A DNA stretch of 64,000 nucleotides from Methanosarcinales archaeon (GCA_905339155.1 CAJPFJ010000028.1:1-64000), one strand, 5' to 3'; shown: positions 35,953-45,860, numbered from the stretch's first letter. Notes: generated from the letters alone by a model not told the origin. Program-made: numbers and translations.

Positions 35953-38352
35953 ATGGGCAAATATATAGAAGTACAGATAATGAACCTTATGGAAGAACAT
36001 AAGGAAGAAGTGTATAATGCTTTTGCAGAAGGAAATGAGCAAAAACAAGCAAATTCGGGATCGATAGCCAAACAAAAACCAAAAGAAGTCCAGACGATAC
36101 AGAAAACACTCGTGGGGTCGCTTGTTTCAACTATCCCGAAGGTCAGGACAACAGACGGTCACCTTATGGATTGGGACAGGGATACGATCGTAAAACAGCT
36201 TCTTAAAGAAACAAAGCTTTGCGAGCAGTTCTATGGGACTTCCGGGATCACCGGGGAAGAAGCAAAAGGGATCGCCAGGGAAACCGAGAAAAGGATAAAG
36301 GACATGAACTTGAAGTTCCTCTCAGGTCCTCTTGTCCGGGAACTGGTCAATATTATACTACTTGAGCATGGCCATACTGAATGGCGAAACATTTCAACCA
36401 GAGTGGGGACACCTGTTTTTGACGCTTACCGCATAGATATGGGTTCAGGTTTTGAGGCACGCGACAATGCCAACCTCCAGGAGAACGCAGAGACAAGCCA
36501 CAAGAAAAAAGCGGACAAGATGAGCAAGGAACAATACCTTCTAATGATACCGCCAAAACTTGCAGACTCACACCTTAATGGCGATATACATATTCATGAC
36601 CTGGAATATTTCGGGACGCGGGCGTTTTGCCAGGACTGGGACCTGCGGTATTTCTTCTATTACGGCCTCATGCCCGACGGAAGCGGCACAAAAGCAAGTG
36701 TAGCAGGACCCGCAAAGAAAGCCGAAGTGGCAATCCTTCATGCTGTGAAAGCCCTTGGAAGCGCACAGACGAATTTTGCTGGCGGGCAGGGCTTTTATAA
36801 TTTTCTTACATTCATGGCGCCTTATTTTGAAGGCATGAGCTACAATGAGATCGAGCAGCTCACACAGATGTTCGTTTATGAAATGACCCAGATGATGGTG
36901 GCTCGCGGGGGGCAACTGGTCTTCTCCTCAGTCCAGCTCTCCCCCGGTGTCCCTTTACTCTGGCGCGACAAACCTGTGGTCTATAAAGGAAGTGTCTGGG
37001 ATGGCGAGCAGGCTCCAAAGCGAACCTACGGCGAGTTCGAGCGCGAGGTTCGACTTGGCTTTGAAGCCATGATGAACGTGATGCTAAAGGGCGATTACTG
37101 GGGAAAACCTTTCAATTTCCCAAAACCTGAGATAAGCATCGAACCGGATTTCATGACCGAGGATGAAGAATTCAACCGCGCCCATCCTGAGCTTTTGAGC
37201 TACAATGAACTTTACACCAAGGCATTTGAGCTTGCGGCGCGCTACGGCACGCCTTATTTTGATAACCAGCTTCCCGAATACAGGGGAGCGGGAAAAGGCA
37301 TTAGCTGCTACCAGTGCTGTGCTTACAATTTCTCTTCATCGCACGATAAGGATAATGAGTTCGAAGACAAGCTCTTTTTCCGTGACGGAAAGCATTTCTC
37401 GATGGGTGCATGGCAGGTAGTGTCCCTCAACTGCCCGCGCGCAGCCTACAAAGCAAAGAAGGATGATGAAGCGCTGTTCCGGGAATTGAAGAGGATGATG
37501 GACCAGTGTATTGAGCTCTTCAAGGTGAAGAAGAAGTGGATGGATATCGTAATCGCAAATGGAAGGATGCCTTTTGTGACCCAGAGGCCAAAGGACCCAT
37601 TCACAATGACCCACGGGCAGATCGCTGTCGATACAAAGGGGCTTGTCTATACGATAGGCGTCATAGGAATTAACGAGATGGTGCAGCACCATACCGGAAA
37701 GCAGATACATGAAAGCGAAGATGGACGAAGGCTTGCTATCCGCGCCATGTTCGAGATGAAGTTCTATGCAAAGGAGCTCTCAGAGAAGTTCGGCATGGAG
37801 ATAGCGCTTGCAAGAACACCAGCCGAAACAACAGCCCAGAGGTTTGCTGTATCCGATATCCTGCACAAGGAATACAGGAAATGCGCAGAGCCAATCATAA
37901 AAGGCAATGTTCCGGAAGCATTGAAGCACATCTCGGAAACAAGAGACCTGCCGATCTATTACACAAATGGCACACATATTCCCCCCAATGCAGATGTGTC
38001 TCTCCCGCAGCGCATCAAGCTTGAAGAGACCTTTTTCCCGATAGTGGATGGAGGCAATATCCTTGATATCTGGCTTGGTGAAGCTGCGCCAGACCCGCAC
38101 GGCCTTCAGGAATTTGCAATGAACATTGCTAAGAATACGCAGGTTGGTTATTTTGCCTTCACGAAGGACATGACGGTTTGCATGGAGGATTTCCATGTGG
38201 CGTCAGGGCTGCTGGATGAGTGCCCCAACTGCGAGAGCGAGAATGTGGAGCATTTGAGCAGGGTGACAGGGTATATCCAGGCTGTCTCAGGGTGGAATGA
38301 GGGGAAGAAGCAGGAGCTCAAGGACAGGAAGAGATATGGGGTGGGGGTGTGA
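35953..38352 (+). CDS. nrdD: anaerobic ribonucleoside-triphosphate reductase
   Basis: A 799-aa class III reductase. The N-terminal ATP-cone spans about residues 55-150. The catalytic barrel has cysteines in SCYQCCAYN, zinc Cys pairs appear at the end (CPNCESEN), and the glycyl radical motif is RVTGY. It makes dNTPs without oxygen. No activating NrdG is adjacent; a 75-aa protein follows instead, overlapping by 4 nt. The start ATG 35953 has GAGGTGA at 7 nt. Confidence 0.93.
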   Translation: MGKYIEVQIMNLMEEHKEEVYNAFAEGNEQKQANSGSIAKQKPKEVQTIQKTLVGSLVSTIPKVRTTDGHLMDWDRDTIVKQLLKETKLCEQFYGTSGITGEEAKGIARETEKRIKDMNLKFLSGPLVRELVNIILLEHGHTEWRNISTRVGTPVFDAYRIDMGSGFEARDNANLQENAETSHKKKADKMSKEQYLLMIPPKLADSHLNGDIHIHDLEYFGTRAFCQDWDLRYFFYYGLMPDGSGTKASVAGPAKKAEVAILHAVKALGSAQTNFAGGQGFYNFLTFMAPYFEGMSYNEIEQLTQMFVYEMTQMMVARGGQLVFSSVQLSPGVPLLWRDKPVVYKGSVWDGEQAPKRTYGEFEREVRLGFEAMMNVMLKGDYWGKPFNFPKPEISIEPDFMTEDEEFNRAHPELLSYNELYTKAFELAARYGTPYFDNQLPEYRGAGKGISCYQCCAYNFSSSHDKDNEFEDKLFFRDGKHFSMGAWQVVSLNCPRAAYKAKKDDEALFRELKRMMDQCIELFKVKKKWMDIVIANGRMPFVTQRPKDPFTMTHGQIAVDTKGLVYTIGVIGINEMVQHHTGKQIHESEDGRRLAIRAMFEMKFYAKELSEKFGMEIALARTPAETTAQRFAVSDILHKEYRKCAEPIIKGNVPEALKHISETRDLPIYYTNGTHIPPNADVSLPQRIKLEETFFPIVDGGNILDIWLGEAAPDPHGLQEFAMNIAKNTQVGYFAFTKDMTVCMEDFHVASGLLDECPNCESENVEHLSRVTGYIQAVSGWNEGKKQELKDRKRYGVGV

Positions 38353-38576
38353 AGAGCCCCTTCATCTTTGCCAATAAAGCCGAAAATTCATGGTTATGGA
38401 AAGCCTCAAAGGAAGAACGGATAGAAATGGCAAAGCAGATAGCATCCACGGTTGAATCAACTGATGAGGAAATATATTATATCGATACGGCAAACCTGCA
38501 GGATATGCCCAGGGAAGAAAGGACATGGCTTGCGAAGAAGATCGCGTCATCTAGCGGATGGAATTGTCTCCCCTGA
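38349..38576 (+). CDS. 75-aa protein coupled to nrdD
   Basis: It starts with GTG 38349, overlapping the nrdD stop by 4 nt (GTGTGA). It is a small helical protein with aromatic SWLWKASKEER, acidic middle and KKIASSSGWNCLP end. I do not recognise it. Coupling suggests a function with the reductase, for example as an activase helper, but nothing in the sequence proves it. It is the last GC-normal gene before the AT-rich island. Confidence 0.6.
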   Translation: MKSPFIFANKAENSWLWKASKEERIEMAKQIASTVESTDEEIYYIDTANLQDMPREERTWLAKKIASSSGWNCLP

Positions 38577-38591
38577 AAGGAAAGAAGGGAT

Positions 38592-39182
38592 ATGAGCGAC
38601 TTATTCGATAAAGTTCTATCAAAAACAAATTTATGGGCTGATATTTCAATAGGTATATTTTTAATTTCTTTTTTATCTGTTCCTGAAAATAATTTGGAAT
38701 TATTCTTAACTGGAATAATAATATTTAGTGTTTTTCTATCATTTATTCTTGAAAAAATATGTAATATCGAAAGTTTATGGAAACTTCTATTTCTAAAGCA
38801 ATTGGCAGATATTGAATTTAATAACAGGAAATTTACGGAAAATCCATCTTTTTTTGATTTACAAAAAGATGCAAAAGAGGAAGTAAACAAACTTGATGAA
38901 CACATAAAAGAATTTTTTTTAGAATATATGGAAATTTTAATGCTTTTTTTCATAAATTGTTTAATATTATTATTATTATTATTCAAAGTAATTCCATTAA
39001 TAACTTTTACTTTTTTCAGTTTAAGTATTAATAACTTGTTATTGATTTTTTTGGTTTTATTATTAAATATTTTATTTCTATATAATGCAAAATCTCAAAT
39101 AGTCAAAGATTTCTCAATGTACAAAGAAATTTACAAAAAATATGGAAAGCTGAGAAATCTCAGTTTACAAGGAGAAGACTGA
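38592..39182 (+). CDS. membrane protein of an AT-rich putative defence trio, 196 aa
   Basis: Hydrophobic segments at about residues 16-34, 38-54, 112-133 and 137-158. A soluble, charged helical region lies between the pairs (about residues 60-108) and a basic tail follows. Composition is strongly AT-biased (poly-Ile/Leu/Phe/Asn/Lys codons), unlike nrdD before it. It lies 6 nt upstream of the Rad50-like ATPase. In an ATPase-based defence system such a protein could be the membrane-acting effector; this is inference. Confidence 0.7.
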   Translation: MSDLFDKVLSKTNLWADISIGIFLISFLSVPENNLELFLTGIIIFSVFLSFILEKICNIESLWKLLFLKQLADIEFNNRKFTENPSFFDLQKDAKEEVNKLDEHIKEFFLEYMEILMLFFINCLILLLLLFKVIPLITFTFFSLSINNLLLIFLVLLLNILFLYNAKSQIVKDFSMYKEIYKKYGKLRNLSLQGED

Positions 39183-39188
39183 TATATT

Positions 39189-40988
39189 ATGACATCTGAG
39201 CCATTTAAAATTCAAAAAATTAGCATAAATAAATTTTATGCTGAAGAATATATAGGTCCAAAAAAGATAATTGATGAGAAGTCATTATTCATATATGGAA
39301 CTAATAATACAGGTAAATCTACAAGTTTCGATGGAATTATTTATTCAATTTTTGGGTGGGATTTCATAGATAGAAAATCGAAAATAGCTGATACAGAAAT
39401 TGAACTCAAGAATAACGAATTTCTATTAAAAATTCAAAGAAAATATAATTCTGAGCCCCTAATGGAGATAAGAAAAATTTCTGGAGAAAGAAAAGGGGAA
39501 AGAGCTGAAATAAAAGGCAAGGACAACATTTATAATAAATTGTTGGAACTCATTGGAATCCCTAAATCTCCAACTCATGCAAAAAAATTGATTGCAGCAT
39601 TGACAATTCCACAACGTGACGACGATTCACTTTTGAGAAAATATAATGATAGAGATTTAGAATATATTATCTCTACCTATTCTAGTGGATTAGAAGCCAT
39701 TAGTCGAATAAGGGAAATTGAAAAAGAAGTTGAGATTAAGAAAAGCGATATTGAAAAAATTAAATATAAAAAACTTGACATTGAAAAGGAAATAAATGAT
39801 ATCGAACTTGAAGAGAAAAGAAATAAGCATTATATTTCAGAATTAAAAGAATTTATTCAACAATATGATTCTAAAGATCTCTTTAAAACCATAGAAATTT
39901 TAAATAAAAATAAAGAAATTAATGAAACTTTGATTGAACTCAATTCTAAAAGAACGGGGTATTATGACAAAAAGTATAAAATCAGCAAAGAAATTAGCGA
40001 TCATAAGCAATATTATAAAAAAGAATTAATTGATGCAATTAAGAGCACATTATCCGTTCTAGTTTGCCCGGTTTGTGAAGACGATTTAGATCTTAACAAA
40101 ATTGAAAATAGAAAAAATAGAGGTCTTTGTCCTTTTTGCGGTTCGAATCATAATCCTGAAAAAGTTTATAAAATTATTGAAAATGAAATCAATGTTTCTA
40201 ATAAAAAATTTGATAGCCTTGAAAAAGAGGCAAAAGAAATCGAACATAAAATCAAAGAGATTGATGAAAAAAATAAAGAAATCAGTAAAAAAATTCTTAT
40301 TTCCATTATCAATCCTGTAATAATACGAAGTACAAACGAAACAGTAGATGGAATAAGGGAAAAATATGAACAATATAAAACAAAAATAAAACAATATGAA
40401 ACAGATATAGCAGAAAACGAAGAAAAAATTATTGAAAATAAAAAATATATTAAAAAATTAGATGATGCAACTAATGAAATTTCTGAAAATATCATCAAAT
40501 TAGAAAGAGAAAGTGTCAATTTGAAAGATAAAGAAACTAAAGAAGGAGTATATAAATTTAACAAAGAACTTAATAAAAATTATTCAAAGTTGATAAGTCC
40601 TCAACCATATAATTTGGAATTAGATTCTGGAAAAATAATTTTACATAAAAATGCAATTCTAAAAGATTGTTCAGATAGAGATTCCCTTGGTTATTCTGAA
40701 AGAAAATTGATTGATTTTGCATTATGGACTACTTTTCTCTCAATTAACAAAATTAATAACAATGTCAGATTAAATTTTGGTATAGTTGATGATATATTTG
40801 AAAATATTGATAACACAGAAATAAAATGGAAGGATAATTTATTATTAATGTTAAATAATATTAAAGAAAAATGTCAGTTAATTATTTTCTCAATAGATAA
40901 GGAGATTAACAAAAGCATTAATTTAGATATTCTATATCCATTACAGTTCCAGAATTTAGGTTACTTTGTCCAAAAAGAGGAAGAATGA
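39189..40988 (+). CDS. Rad50/SMC-like ATPase with zinc-ribbon hinge, 599 aa
   Basis: Walker A is GTNNTGKSTS (about residues 37-46). A Q-loop region follows, then long coiled coils (about residues 165-260 and 325-440). Between the coils lies a four-Cys zinc ribbon, CPVC...CPFC (about residues 293-319), instead of the single CxxC hook of Rad50. The ABC signature region is LGYSERKLIDFALW, and Walker B/D-loop is FGIVDDIFENID. This architecture fits SMC-like ATPases of ABC three-component or Lamassu-type defence systems. Coding DNA is very AT-rich. Its stop overlaps the next start. Confidence 0.8.
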   Translation: MTSEPFKIQKISINKFYAEEYIGPKKIIDEKSLFIYGTNNTGKSTSFDGIIYSIFGWDFIDRKSKIADTEIELKNNEFLLKIQRKYNSEPLMEIRKISGERKGERAEIKGKDNIYNKLLELIGIPKSPTHAKKLIAALTIPQRDDDSLLRKYNDRDLEYIISTYSSGLEAISRIREIEKEVEIKKSDIEKIKYKKLDIEKEINDIELEEKRNKHYISELKEFIQQYDSKDLFKTIEILNKNKEINETLIELNSKRTGYYDKKYKISKEISDHKQYYKKELIDAIKSTLSVLVCPVCEDDLDLNKIENRKNRGLCPFCGSNHNPEKVYKIIENEINVSNKKFDSLEKEAKEIEHKIKEIDEKNKEISKKILISIINPVIIRSTNETVDGIREKYEQYKTKIKQYETDIAENEEKIIENKKYIKKLDDATNEISENIIKLERESVNLKDKETKEGVYKFNKELNKNYSKLISPQPYNLELDSGKIILHKNAILKDCSDRDSLGYSERKLIDFALWTTFLSINKINNNVRLNFGIVDDIFENIDNTEIKWKDNLLLMLNNIKEKCQLIIFSIDKEINKSINLDILYPLQFQNLGYFVQKEEE

Positions 40989-41467
40989 AAAGTTTTCAAT
41001 TATTTCAAAACAGAAATTATTGGGTTTTAGAAATCTTAAATTATTCAAATAAAACTATTGATGAGGGTATCTCAGGCAAACTCAAAATGGAAAAATTATC
41101 GGCTGAGGTCAGAGAGGGACTAATCAAACAAGGAAATGAAAATCCCTGGAGATTGATAAGAGACTTTAGAGGACCAACTGAACCGGGTCTATCGAGATTG
41201 ATGATAAGCTTTCAAAAATTAGGGTTAGTAGAGATTGAGCAGATTAAAAGTCAAGGTGTAAAATATTTAATTACAGAAAAAGGAATTAAAGTAAAAAACA
41301 GTCTTGACAAATTTTTCTCTAAAATTAATCCAATTGAAATCCAAATCAAAGAGATCATAGAAGAGGAAGTTCTAAAAAAATGGATTAAAAAAACCGGAAA
41401 TGAAATTGTAGAATCTTCCGAAATAATTCAAAATATGAAGAAAGAAAATTTAGGAAAACGATTGTAA
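40985..41467 (+). CDS. winged-helix protein coupled to the ATPase, 160 aa
   Basis: Start ATG 40985 overlaps the ATPase stop (ATGA). It has an N-terminal winged-helix-like region (FQNRNYWVLEILNYS, PGLSRLMISFQKLGLVEIEQ, YLITEKGIKV) and a helical Lys/Glu-rich tail. It resembles the small 'middle component' proteins that connect ATPase and effector in ABC three-component systems. It could also be an autoregulator. AT-rich like its two partners; the trio forms one operon. Confidence 0.7.
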   Translation: MKSFQLFQNRNYWVLEILNYSNKTIDEGISGKLKMEKLSAEVREGLIKQGNENPWRLIRDFRGPTEPGLSRLMISFQKLGLVEIEQIKSQGVKYLITEKGIKVKNSLDKFFSKINPIEIQIKEIIEEEVLKKWIKKTGNEIVESSEIIQNMKKENLGKRL

Positions 41468-41662
41468 ATTACTGTTAAGTTATATTTGCCACATATGATA
41501 TAGAAAAACTTTAGGTGGATGATATCATGCCATTCAAAGCAACATTAGAGTCTCAATTGTAGAATACTTTCAGTCTGCTCGGATATGTATTCAAATGAAC
41601 TGCACATAATGAAAGCATCCCAAGCGTATGGAAAATAATAGAAAAATAAGAGGAAAAACTAA

Positions 41663-43165
41663 ATGATTTCTCTACTACCTCAAAAAATAAAAAAAACAGT
41701 CGAAATGAACTTATTTGAATTCATCCCAAACGATAAAGTTTCTTCTCAAAATCCAAGTGAGAAACCTGAAATAGTAACCCCTGAACAACTTAATACTTTC
41801 TCAAAAATTGACGCTCTAGATTTCAAACTCTCGCAGTACTTCAATAATAAATTCATAGTGCAGCGATCTCTGACCCGGCAACTTGTCAGCTTTCAAGCAA
41901 ACAAGATGATAGCGTCATATCGCTGGTACAAATACAAGGAGGCTTTTTCTGCTCCTCTTGTGGGGTATCTGCTTTCCAGATACGGGATCGAATCCGGTAA
42001 AGTTTTAGACCCATTTGCAGGGAGCGGCACTACCCTGTTTGCGGCCAGCGCTGCTGGCATGGGTGTTGATGGTATCGAACTTCTTCCGATAGGTGAGCAG
42101 ATCATTGCCGCCAGATTGTGTTTAGAAAGAGAATTTACAGTCGATGATTTTGCAGATATCAAACGCTGGCTGAAAAAATGTCCCTGGAAGCAATCAAACG
42201 AAAGATATCCCCTACAAAAATTGAGAATAACGGATGGCGCATACTCCCCGGAAACATCCGATGCAATCGAGAGGTACATGGGCGCCATGCAGAAGGAGAA
42301 CGAGCGTGTCCGGCTTATCTTGCGTTTTGCCCTGCTATGCATTATGGAGTCCATCAGTTATACGCGTAAGGATGGCCAGTATCTTCGGTGGGATTATAGA
42401 TCAGGGCGCAGGAAAGGAGGAAAAACATTCAATAAAGGGGAGATCCTTAATTTTGACGAGGCGATATGCGCGAAGATTGAAGAGATCTTACATGACATGA
42501 AGCTTGTCAGTGGACATTTGGAGAAACACGATCAGGGTAATATCCATCTTTTTAAAGGTTCATGTCTGGATATAATGCCAGAACTATCGTGTGATTCATA
42601 CAATGCGATCGTAACATCTCCCCCCTACTGCAATCGTTATGACTACACTCGTACTTATGCTCTGGAACTGGCTTTGCTTGGAGTTAATGAGAAAGAGCTC
42701 ATAAATCTCAGGCAACAAATGCTAAGCTGTACCGTTGAAAATCGGGCCAAAGATTTGCTGGCGATCAATCCCCAATGGGCTAAAGCTGTAGAGGCGGCAG
42801 ACCAGCAAGAGTTGCTGCAGGCTATCCTGCATTACCTGGAAGACCAAAAAGCGCAGGGTAAGCTGAACAACAGTGGAATACCCCGGATGGTTCGAGGTTA
42901 CTTCTATGAAATGGCATGTATTATCGCAGAATGTTCGCGAGTTATGAAACAAAATGCATACATGTTCATGGTCAATGACAATGTTCGCTATGCAGGTGCA
43001 AGCGTCTCAGTAGATATGATACTTTCATCCATAGCGCAAAAGCTGGGACTTCAGGTTGAAAATATTCTTGTTTTGCCGAATGGAAAAGGTAACAGCAGTC
43101 AACAAATGGGAGAGCATGGGCGTGATTCTTTACGAAAATGCGTGTATATATGGAGAAAAGCATAA
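41663..43165 (+). CDS. DNA methyltransferase of a type II RM system
   Basis: A 500-aa methyltransferase. The SAM-binding motif is [14 protein letters not shown] (about residue 114) and the catalytic motif is [13 protein letters not shown] (about residue 314). TSPPY type is typical of N4-cytosine (some N6-adenine) methylases. The first 50 residues are AT-rich and charged and may be an added tail. It overlaps the start of an AvaI/BsoBI-like endonuclease (TAATG), so the two form a restriction-modification pair. Confidence 0.87.
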   Translation: MISLLPQKIKKTVEMNLFEFIPNDKVSSQNPSEKPEIVTPEQLNTFSKIDALDFKLSQYFNNKFIVQRSLTRQLVSFQANKMIASYRWYKYKEAFSAPLVGYLLSRYGIESGKVLDPFAGSGTTLFAASAAGMGVDGIELLPIGEQIIAARLCLEREFTVDDFADIKRWLKKCPWKQSNERYPLQKLRITDGAYSPETSDAIERYMGAMQKENERVRLILRFALLCIMESISYTRKDGQYLRWDYRSGRRKGGKTFNKGEILNFDEAICAKIEEILHDMKLVSGHLEKHDQGNIHLFKGSCLDIMPELSCDSYNAIVTSPPYCNRYDYTRTYALELALLGVNEKELINLRQQMLSCTVENRAKDLLAINPQWAKAVEAADQQELLQAILHYLEDQKAQGKLNNSGIPRMVRGYFYEMACIIAECSRVMKQNAYMFMVNDNVRYAGASVSVDMILSSIAQKLGLQVENILVLPNGKGNSSQQMGEHGRDSLRKCVYIWRKA

Positions 43166-44121
43166 TGCCACAGGACAGACCACATCGCCAGCATTTAACA
43201 AGTAGCAGAAGCCTTGTGACAACATATGAGGAGACGCGGGCTGGTTTTGTGGCTCTTGCTCTTGAAAGGAATCGTAGAGCAACGCCATTCATTGAAGAAG
43301 CGAGGTCCCTAAAAGCGGCAGCATCTCAAGCGGCAAACCCGGCTTCATTAATCAATTTTAAAGGGATACAAGCAGCTTTGTTAACTGCGGCTGGAGTTTC
43401 AGATAAAGCTTCGGGGCATATGGAGCAACAAGACAAAGAAGAGGCGATACAAGGACTGATAGAACATTTCCTTGAACCAGCCGGATTGAACTTTGTAGAA
43501 GAACTGGTATTTCGATTCCTTTTGACAAAAGGAGACGCATTAGGTGGATCCATGCGAAATGTGGGTGGAGCAATTGCACAACGCAAGCTTACTCGCGCAA
43601 TTATTGCCACTCTTTCCATCGCAGGAATTTCATTTCAATGGCTTTCTGCCAAGAGCAATACATGGATACAAGGGTCAGGAAATGATCCAGACATAGAGTT
43701 AGATATAAAGGGGCTTAGTTGGTCAAACAATGGTCAAAATCGGACTGTCAGATACAACCTTACTGTACCTTTTCTGAGGAAAAACGTAGATCTATGCCTT
43801 TTTCAATGCAATTGTCAGGAACTTTCCGTTTGTTATACGAATCCTGCGCTTTACATTGCACTTGGAGAACTCAAAGGGGGAATTGATCCGGCAGGGGCGG
43901 ATGAGCACTGGAAAACAGCGAGAACATCCTTATCCCGCATACGCGATGCATTTGCGGATCATAGCCTTTCGCCTCATATATTCTTTGTCGGGGCTGCTAT
44001 TGAAAATAGCATGGCTGAGGAAATCTGGAATCAATTGGAAGATAACACACTTAGTAACGCTGCCAATTTGACTGATGCAAATCAGGTCGCCTCTTTGTGC
44101 CGATGGTTATGCAACCTATAG
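43165..44121 (+). CDS. AvaI/BsoBI-type restriction endonuclease
   Basis: A 318-aa protein resembling the AvaI_BsoBI family, with [20 protein letters not shown]-like central helices and the strand [20 protein letters not shown]. The latter holds the E-x-K element of the PD-(D/E)XK site, with Asp in [10 protein letters not shown] upstream. AvaI/BsoBI cut C^YCGRG; whether this enzyme shares that specificity is inference. It starts at ATG 43165, overlapping the methylase stop by 1 nt, with GGAG upstream. Confidence 0.8.
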   Translation: MPQDRPHRQHLTSSRSLVTTYEETRAGFVALALERNRRATPFIEEARSLKAAASQAANPASLINFKGIQAALLTAAGVSDKASGHMEQQDKEEAIQGLIEHFLEPAGLNFVEELVFRFLLTKGDALGGSMRNVGGAIAQRKLTRAIIATLSIAGISFQWLSAKSNTWIQGSGNDPDIELDIKGLSWSNNGQNRTVRYNLTVPFLRKNVDLCLFQCNCQELSVCYTNPALYIALGELKGGIDPAGADEHWKTARTSLSRIRDAFADHSLSPHIFFVGAAIENSMAEEIWNQLEDNTLSNAANLTDANQVASLCRWLCNL

Positions 44122-44144
44122 CTAAATCTCATTGCGGAACTGCA

Positions 44145-44327
44145 ATGAATCAGGTAAAAAGTTCAGTGAAGCAAACGCGCGATTTGATGTTTACAAACAA
44201 GAAGGCGGTTCCTATTGTCGCAGTAGATTACGTCTTTATCAATCCTGATTATAGAGAAGATGCCGAAAAATGGTTAAAAGAAGAGCGTGAAAAAATAATT
44301 ACAAAGAAGGAGGTAGAAAAAATATGA
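44145..44327 (+). CDS. 60-aa hypothetical protein after the RM pair
   Basis: Start at ATG 44145 is a guess; a longer frame from GTG 44097 overlaps the endonuclease end. It encodes a short protein (KAVPIVAVDYVFINPDYRED) with a charged helical tail ending in KKEVEKI. It is 25 nt upstream of the SocA-like gene and may be its partner or an antitoxin-like protein. Family not recognised. Confidence 0.5.
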   Translation: MNQVKSSVKQTRDLMFTNKKAVPIVAVDYVFINPDYREDAEKWLKEEREKIITKKEVEKI

Positions 44328-44352
44328 AAAGATTACAGCGGGATGCTGTGAT

Positions 44353-44871
44353 ATGATATTATCGTTGATAGAAAATCTCAGGGCAAAGGGAAGCTGGTGC
44401 GGGGAAACCCACATTCAAAAAGCAACATATTTCGTTCAGGAATTGCTCAGGGTTCCCCTGGAATTTGAATTTGTTCTGTATAAACATGGGCCGTATTCAT
44501 TTGATTTGAGTGATGAATTGACAGCAATGCGGGCAGATGCACTCCTCAAATTACAACCCCAACAACCACCTTATGGGCCCAGCTTTATTCATAGTATTGG
44601 CAGCAAATTAATAAAAAAGCGTTATCCAAAGACTTTGAAAAAGTACAATCCTATGGTGAAATTCGTTGCAAATAAACTTGGAGATAAAGGTGTTACAGAG
44701 CTTGAACGTTTAGCTACAGCACTTTATGTGACTCGTAAAATAGAAACGGATAATAGTATTGAAGCCAGAGCGCAATGTATCCATAAGCTAAAACCACACG
44801 TTTCTCTGGATGAAGCACGGGATGCTGTCAGCGTAGTTGATAATTTCATTGAAGAATCGCGGGATGTATAA
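44353..44871 (+). CDS. SocA/GepA-like (Panacea-type) protein, 172 aa
   Basis: The pattern IQKATYFVQELLRVPLEFEF then YKHGPYSFDLSDEL is the core of the SocA/GepA (DUF4065) antitoxin-like domain: helix, Y-K-H-G-P-Y/F, helix. The rest is helical (LGDKGVTELERLATALYVT). Such domains act as antitoxins or protease adaptors next to varied toxins. Its toxin is not obvious; the 60-aa upstream ORF is a candidate. The first hairpin repeat of the island begins 27 nt after its stop. Confidence 0.65.
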   Translation: MILSLIENLRAKGSWCGETHIQKATYFVQELLRVPLEFEFVLYKHGPYSFDLSDELTAMRADALLKLQPQQPPYGPSFIHSIGSKLIKKRYPKTLKKYNPMVKFVANKLGDKGVTELERLATALYVTRKIETDNSIEARAQCIHKLKPHVSLDEARDAVSVVDNFIEESRDV

Positions 44872-44897
44872 GTTCAGCTCCCCAATTCTCGCTGAAA

Positions 44898-44954
44898 CCT
44901 CGCTCCCATTACACAAACTCCGGCGCCGCCACAGGGATGATTAGTGGGGGGAGC
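44898..44954. repeat. GGCGCC hairpin repeat, copy 1
   Basis: Core CGGCGCCGCC at 44921-44930. It is preceded by GCTCCCATTA (44902-44911) and followed by TAGTGGGGGGAGC (44942-44954), which pair with each other imperfectly. It lies between the SocA-like gene and copy 2. Confidence 0.65.
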
Positions 44955-45037
44955 TTTGATTTATACCTTTTCCGGTGCAATAAATCTGCGTTTATCGGCG
45001 TTCATCTGCGGTTTTTTTATAAAGTTATACAAAACAA

Positions 45038-45102
45038 CCTTTCTGGATCACGCGAATCCCGGCGCCGCCAAGAGGCGATGAATTGGGAGCGCCATTATGA
45101 CA
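45038..45102. repeat. GGCGCC hairpin repeat, copy 2
   Basis: CACGCGAATCC directly precedes core CGGCGCCGCC (45060-45069), followed by GGCGATGAATTGGGAGCGCC. TTTTTTTATAAAG lies about 30 nt upstream. It stands before the HicBA cassette. Confidence 0.65.
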
Positions 45103-45165
45103 TATATCAAGGTAATTTATACCATGAGATGATTTATTTATATGAAAAACAAAAGTTAGAGGTAT

Positions 45166-45378
45166 ATGAGATCATTTCTGGTATCAATTCAGAAAGAGGA
45201 CAAATTCTTTGTTGCGCGGTGTCCTGAACTCGGTGTGACTTCGCAAGGAAAAACTCTGGAAGAAGCACAAACGAACATTAAAGAAGCTATAGAACTTTAC
45301 ATTGAAAGTTTCGGTGAAGACCTGCCACGAGAAATATCAAAACCATTCTGGACCACGGTTGAAGTCGCTCATGCCTAG
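45166..45378 (+). CDS. hicB: HicB-like antitoxin
   Basis: A 70-aa protein with the partial RNase H-like HicB fold: FLVSIQKEDKFFVARCPELG, VTSQGKTLEEAQTNIKEAIE and LYIES. No extra DNA-binding domain is present. It overlaps the toxin gene by 8 nt, the usual hicB-hicA coupling for archaea. It lies between repeat copies 2 and 3. Confidence 0.85.
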   Translation: MRSFLVSIQKEDKFFVARCPELGVTSQGKTLEEAQTNIKEAIELYIESFGEDLPREISKPFWTTVEVAHA

Positions 45379-45598
45379 ACTTCCTGTTATTTCAGGAAAA
45401 GAGCTCATAATGGCTCTGAAAAAGGCAGGATTTGTCGAGGTGCGACAGAGGGGAAGCCATATATCGCTTCAAAAGGTCACTTCAGAAATAACCCACAAGA
45501 CTGTTGTTCCCTTGCATAGAGAACTCGCAAAAGGAACAATAATAGATATTCTTCATCAAACAGGATTAAGCAGAGATGATCTATTGGAATTGTTATAA
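45371..45598 (+). CDS. hicA: HicA mRNA interferase toxin
   Basis: A 75-aa protein from ATG 45371. It has LPVISGKELIMALKKAGFVEV, then RQRGSHISLQK with the catalytic His of the double-stranded RNA-binding fold, and VVPLHRELAKGTIIDILHQ. HicA cleaves mRNA when HicB is lost. The longer frame from 45302 lies inside hicB and is not used. Intact pair. Confidence 0.87.
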   Translation: MPRLPVISGKELIMALKKAGFVEVRQRGSHISLQKVTSEITHKTVVPLHRELAKGTIIDILHQTGLSRDDLLELL

Positions 45599-45630
45599 TT
45601 TCAGAATCCCGACTCCCCCGAATCTTGCTG

Positions 45631-45685
45631 CCTCCCCTCCCCCTCACGCGAATCACGGCGCCGCAGGGAAAGTGAGGGGGCATGG
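45631..45685. repeat. GGCGCC hairpin repeat, copy 3
   Basis: Core ACGGCGCCGCA (45655-45665) within CCCCCTCAC (45640-45648) and GTGAGGGGG (45672-45680). These arms form a perfect 9-bp outer stem. It follows the HicA stop by 33 nt. Confidence 0.7.
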
Positions 45686-45770
45686 CTGCTTCGGTTCATA
45701 CACAATGGGATTGTGGAGCGCCTGAAAATTTATTGTATTTTATTTATAAAACTTAGGATGTTTCGTAAAA

Positions 45771-45830
45771 CCCAGCCCCCCTCATCGACAGACCGATGGC
45801 GCCGCAGAGGGAGCGATGGGCAGGGGACGC
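45771..45830. repeat. GGCGCC hairpin repeat, copy 4
   Basis: Core TGGCGCCGCAGAGGGAG (from 45797). CCCCTCATCG upstream pairs with CGATGGG and CAGGGG downstream. The arm sequences differ from copy 3, but pairing is kept. TTTATAAAAC lies about 30 nt upstream. Confidence 0.65.
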
Positions 45831-45860
45831 TTTTGAAAACAAAGATACCATGATGAAATG

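Noticed and set aside
41520-41662. Gene between the winged-helix protein and the methylase
   Set aside because: Only a 12-codon ORF; frequent stops in all frames.
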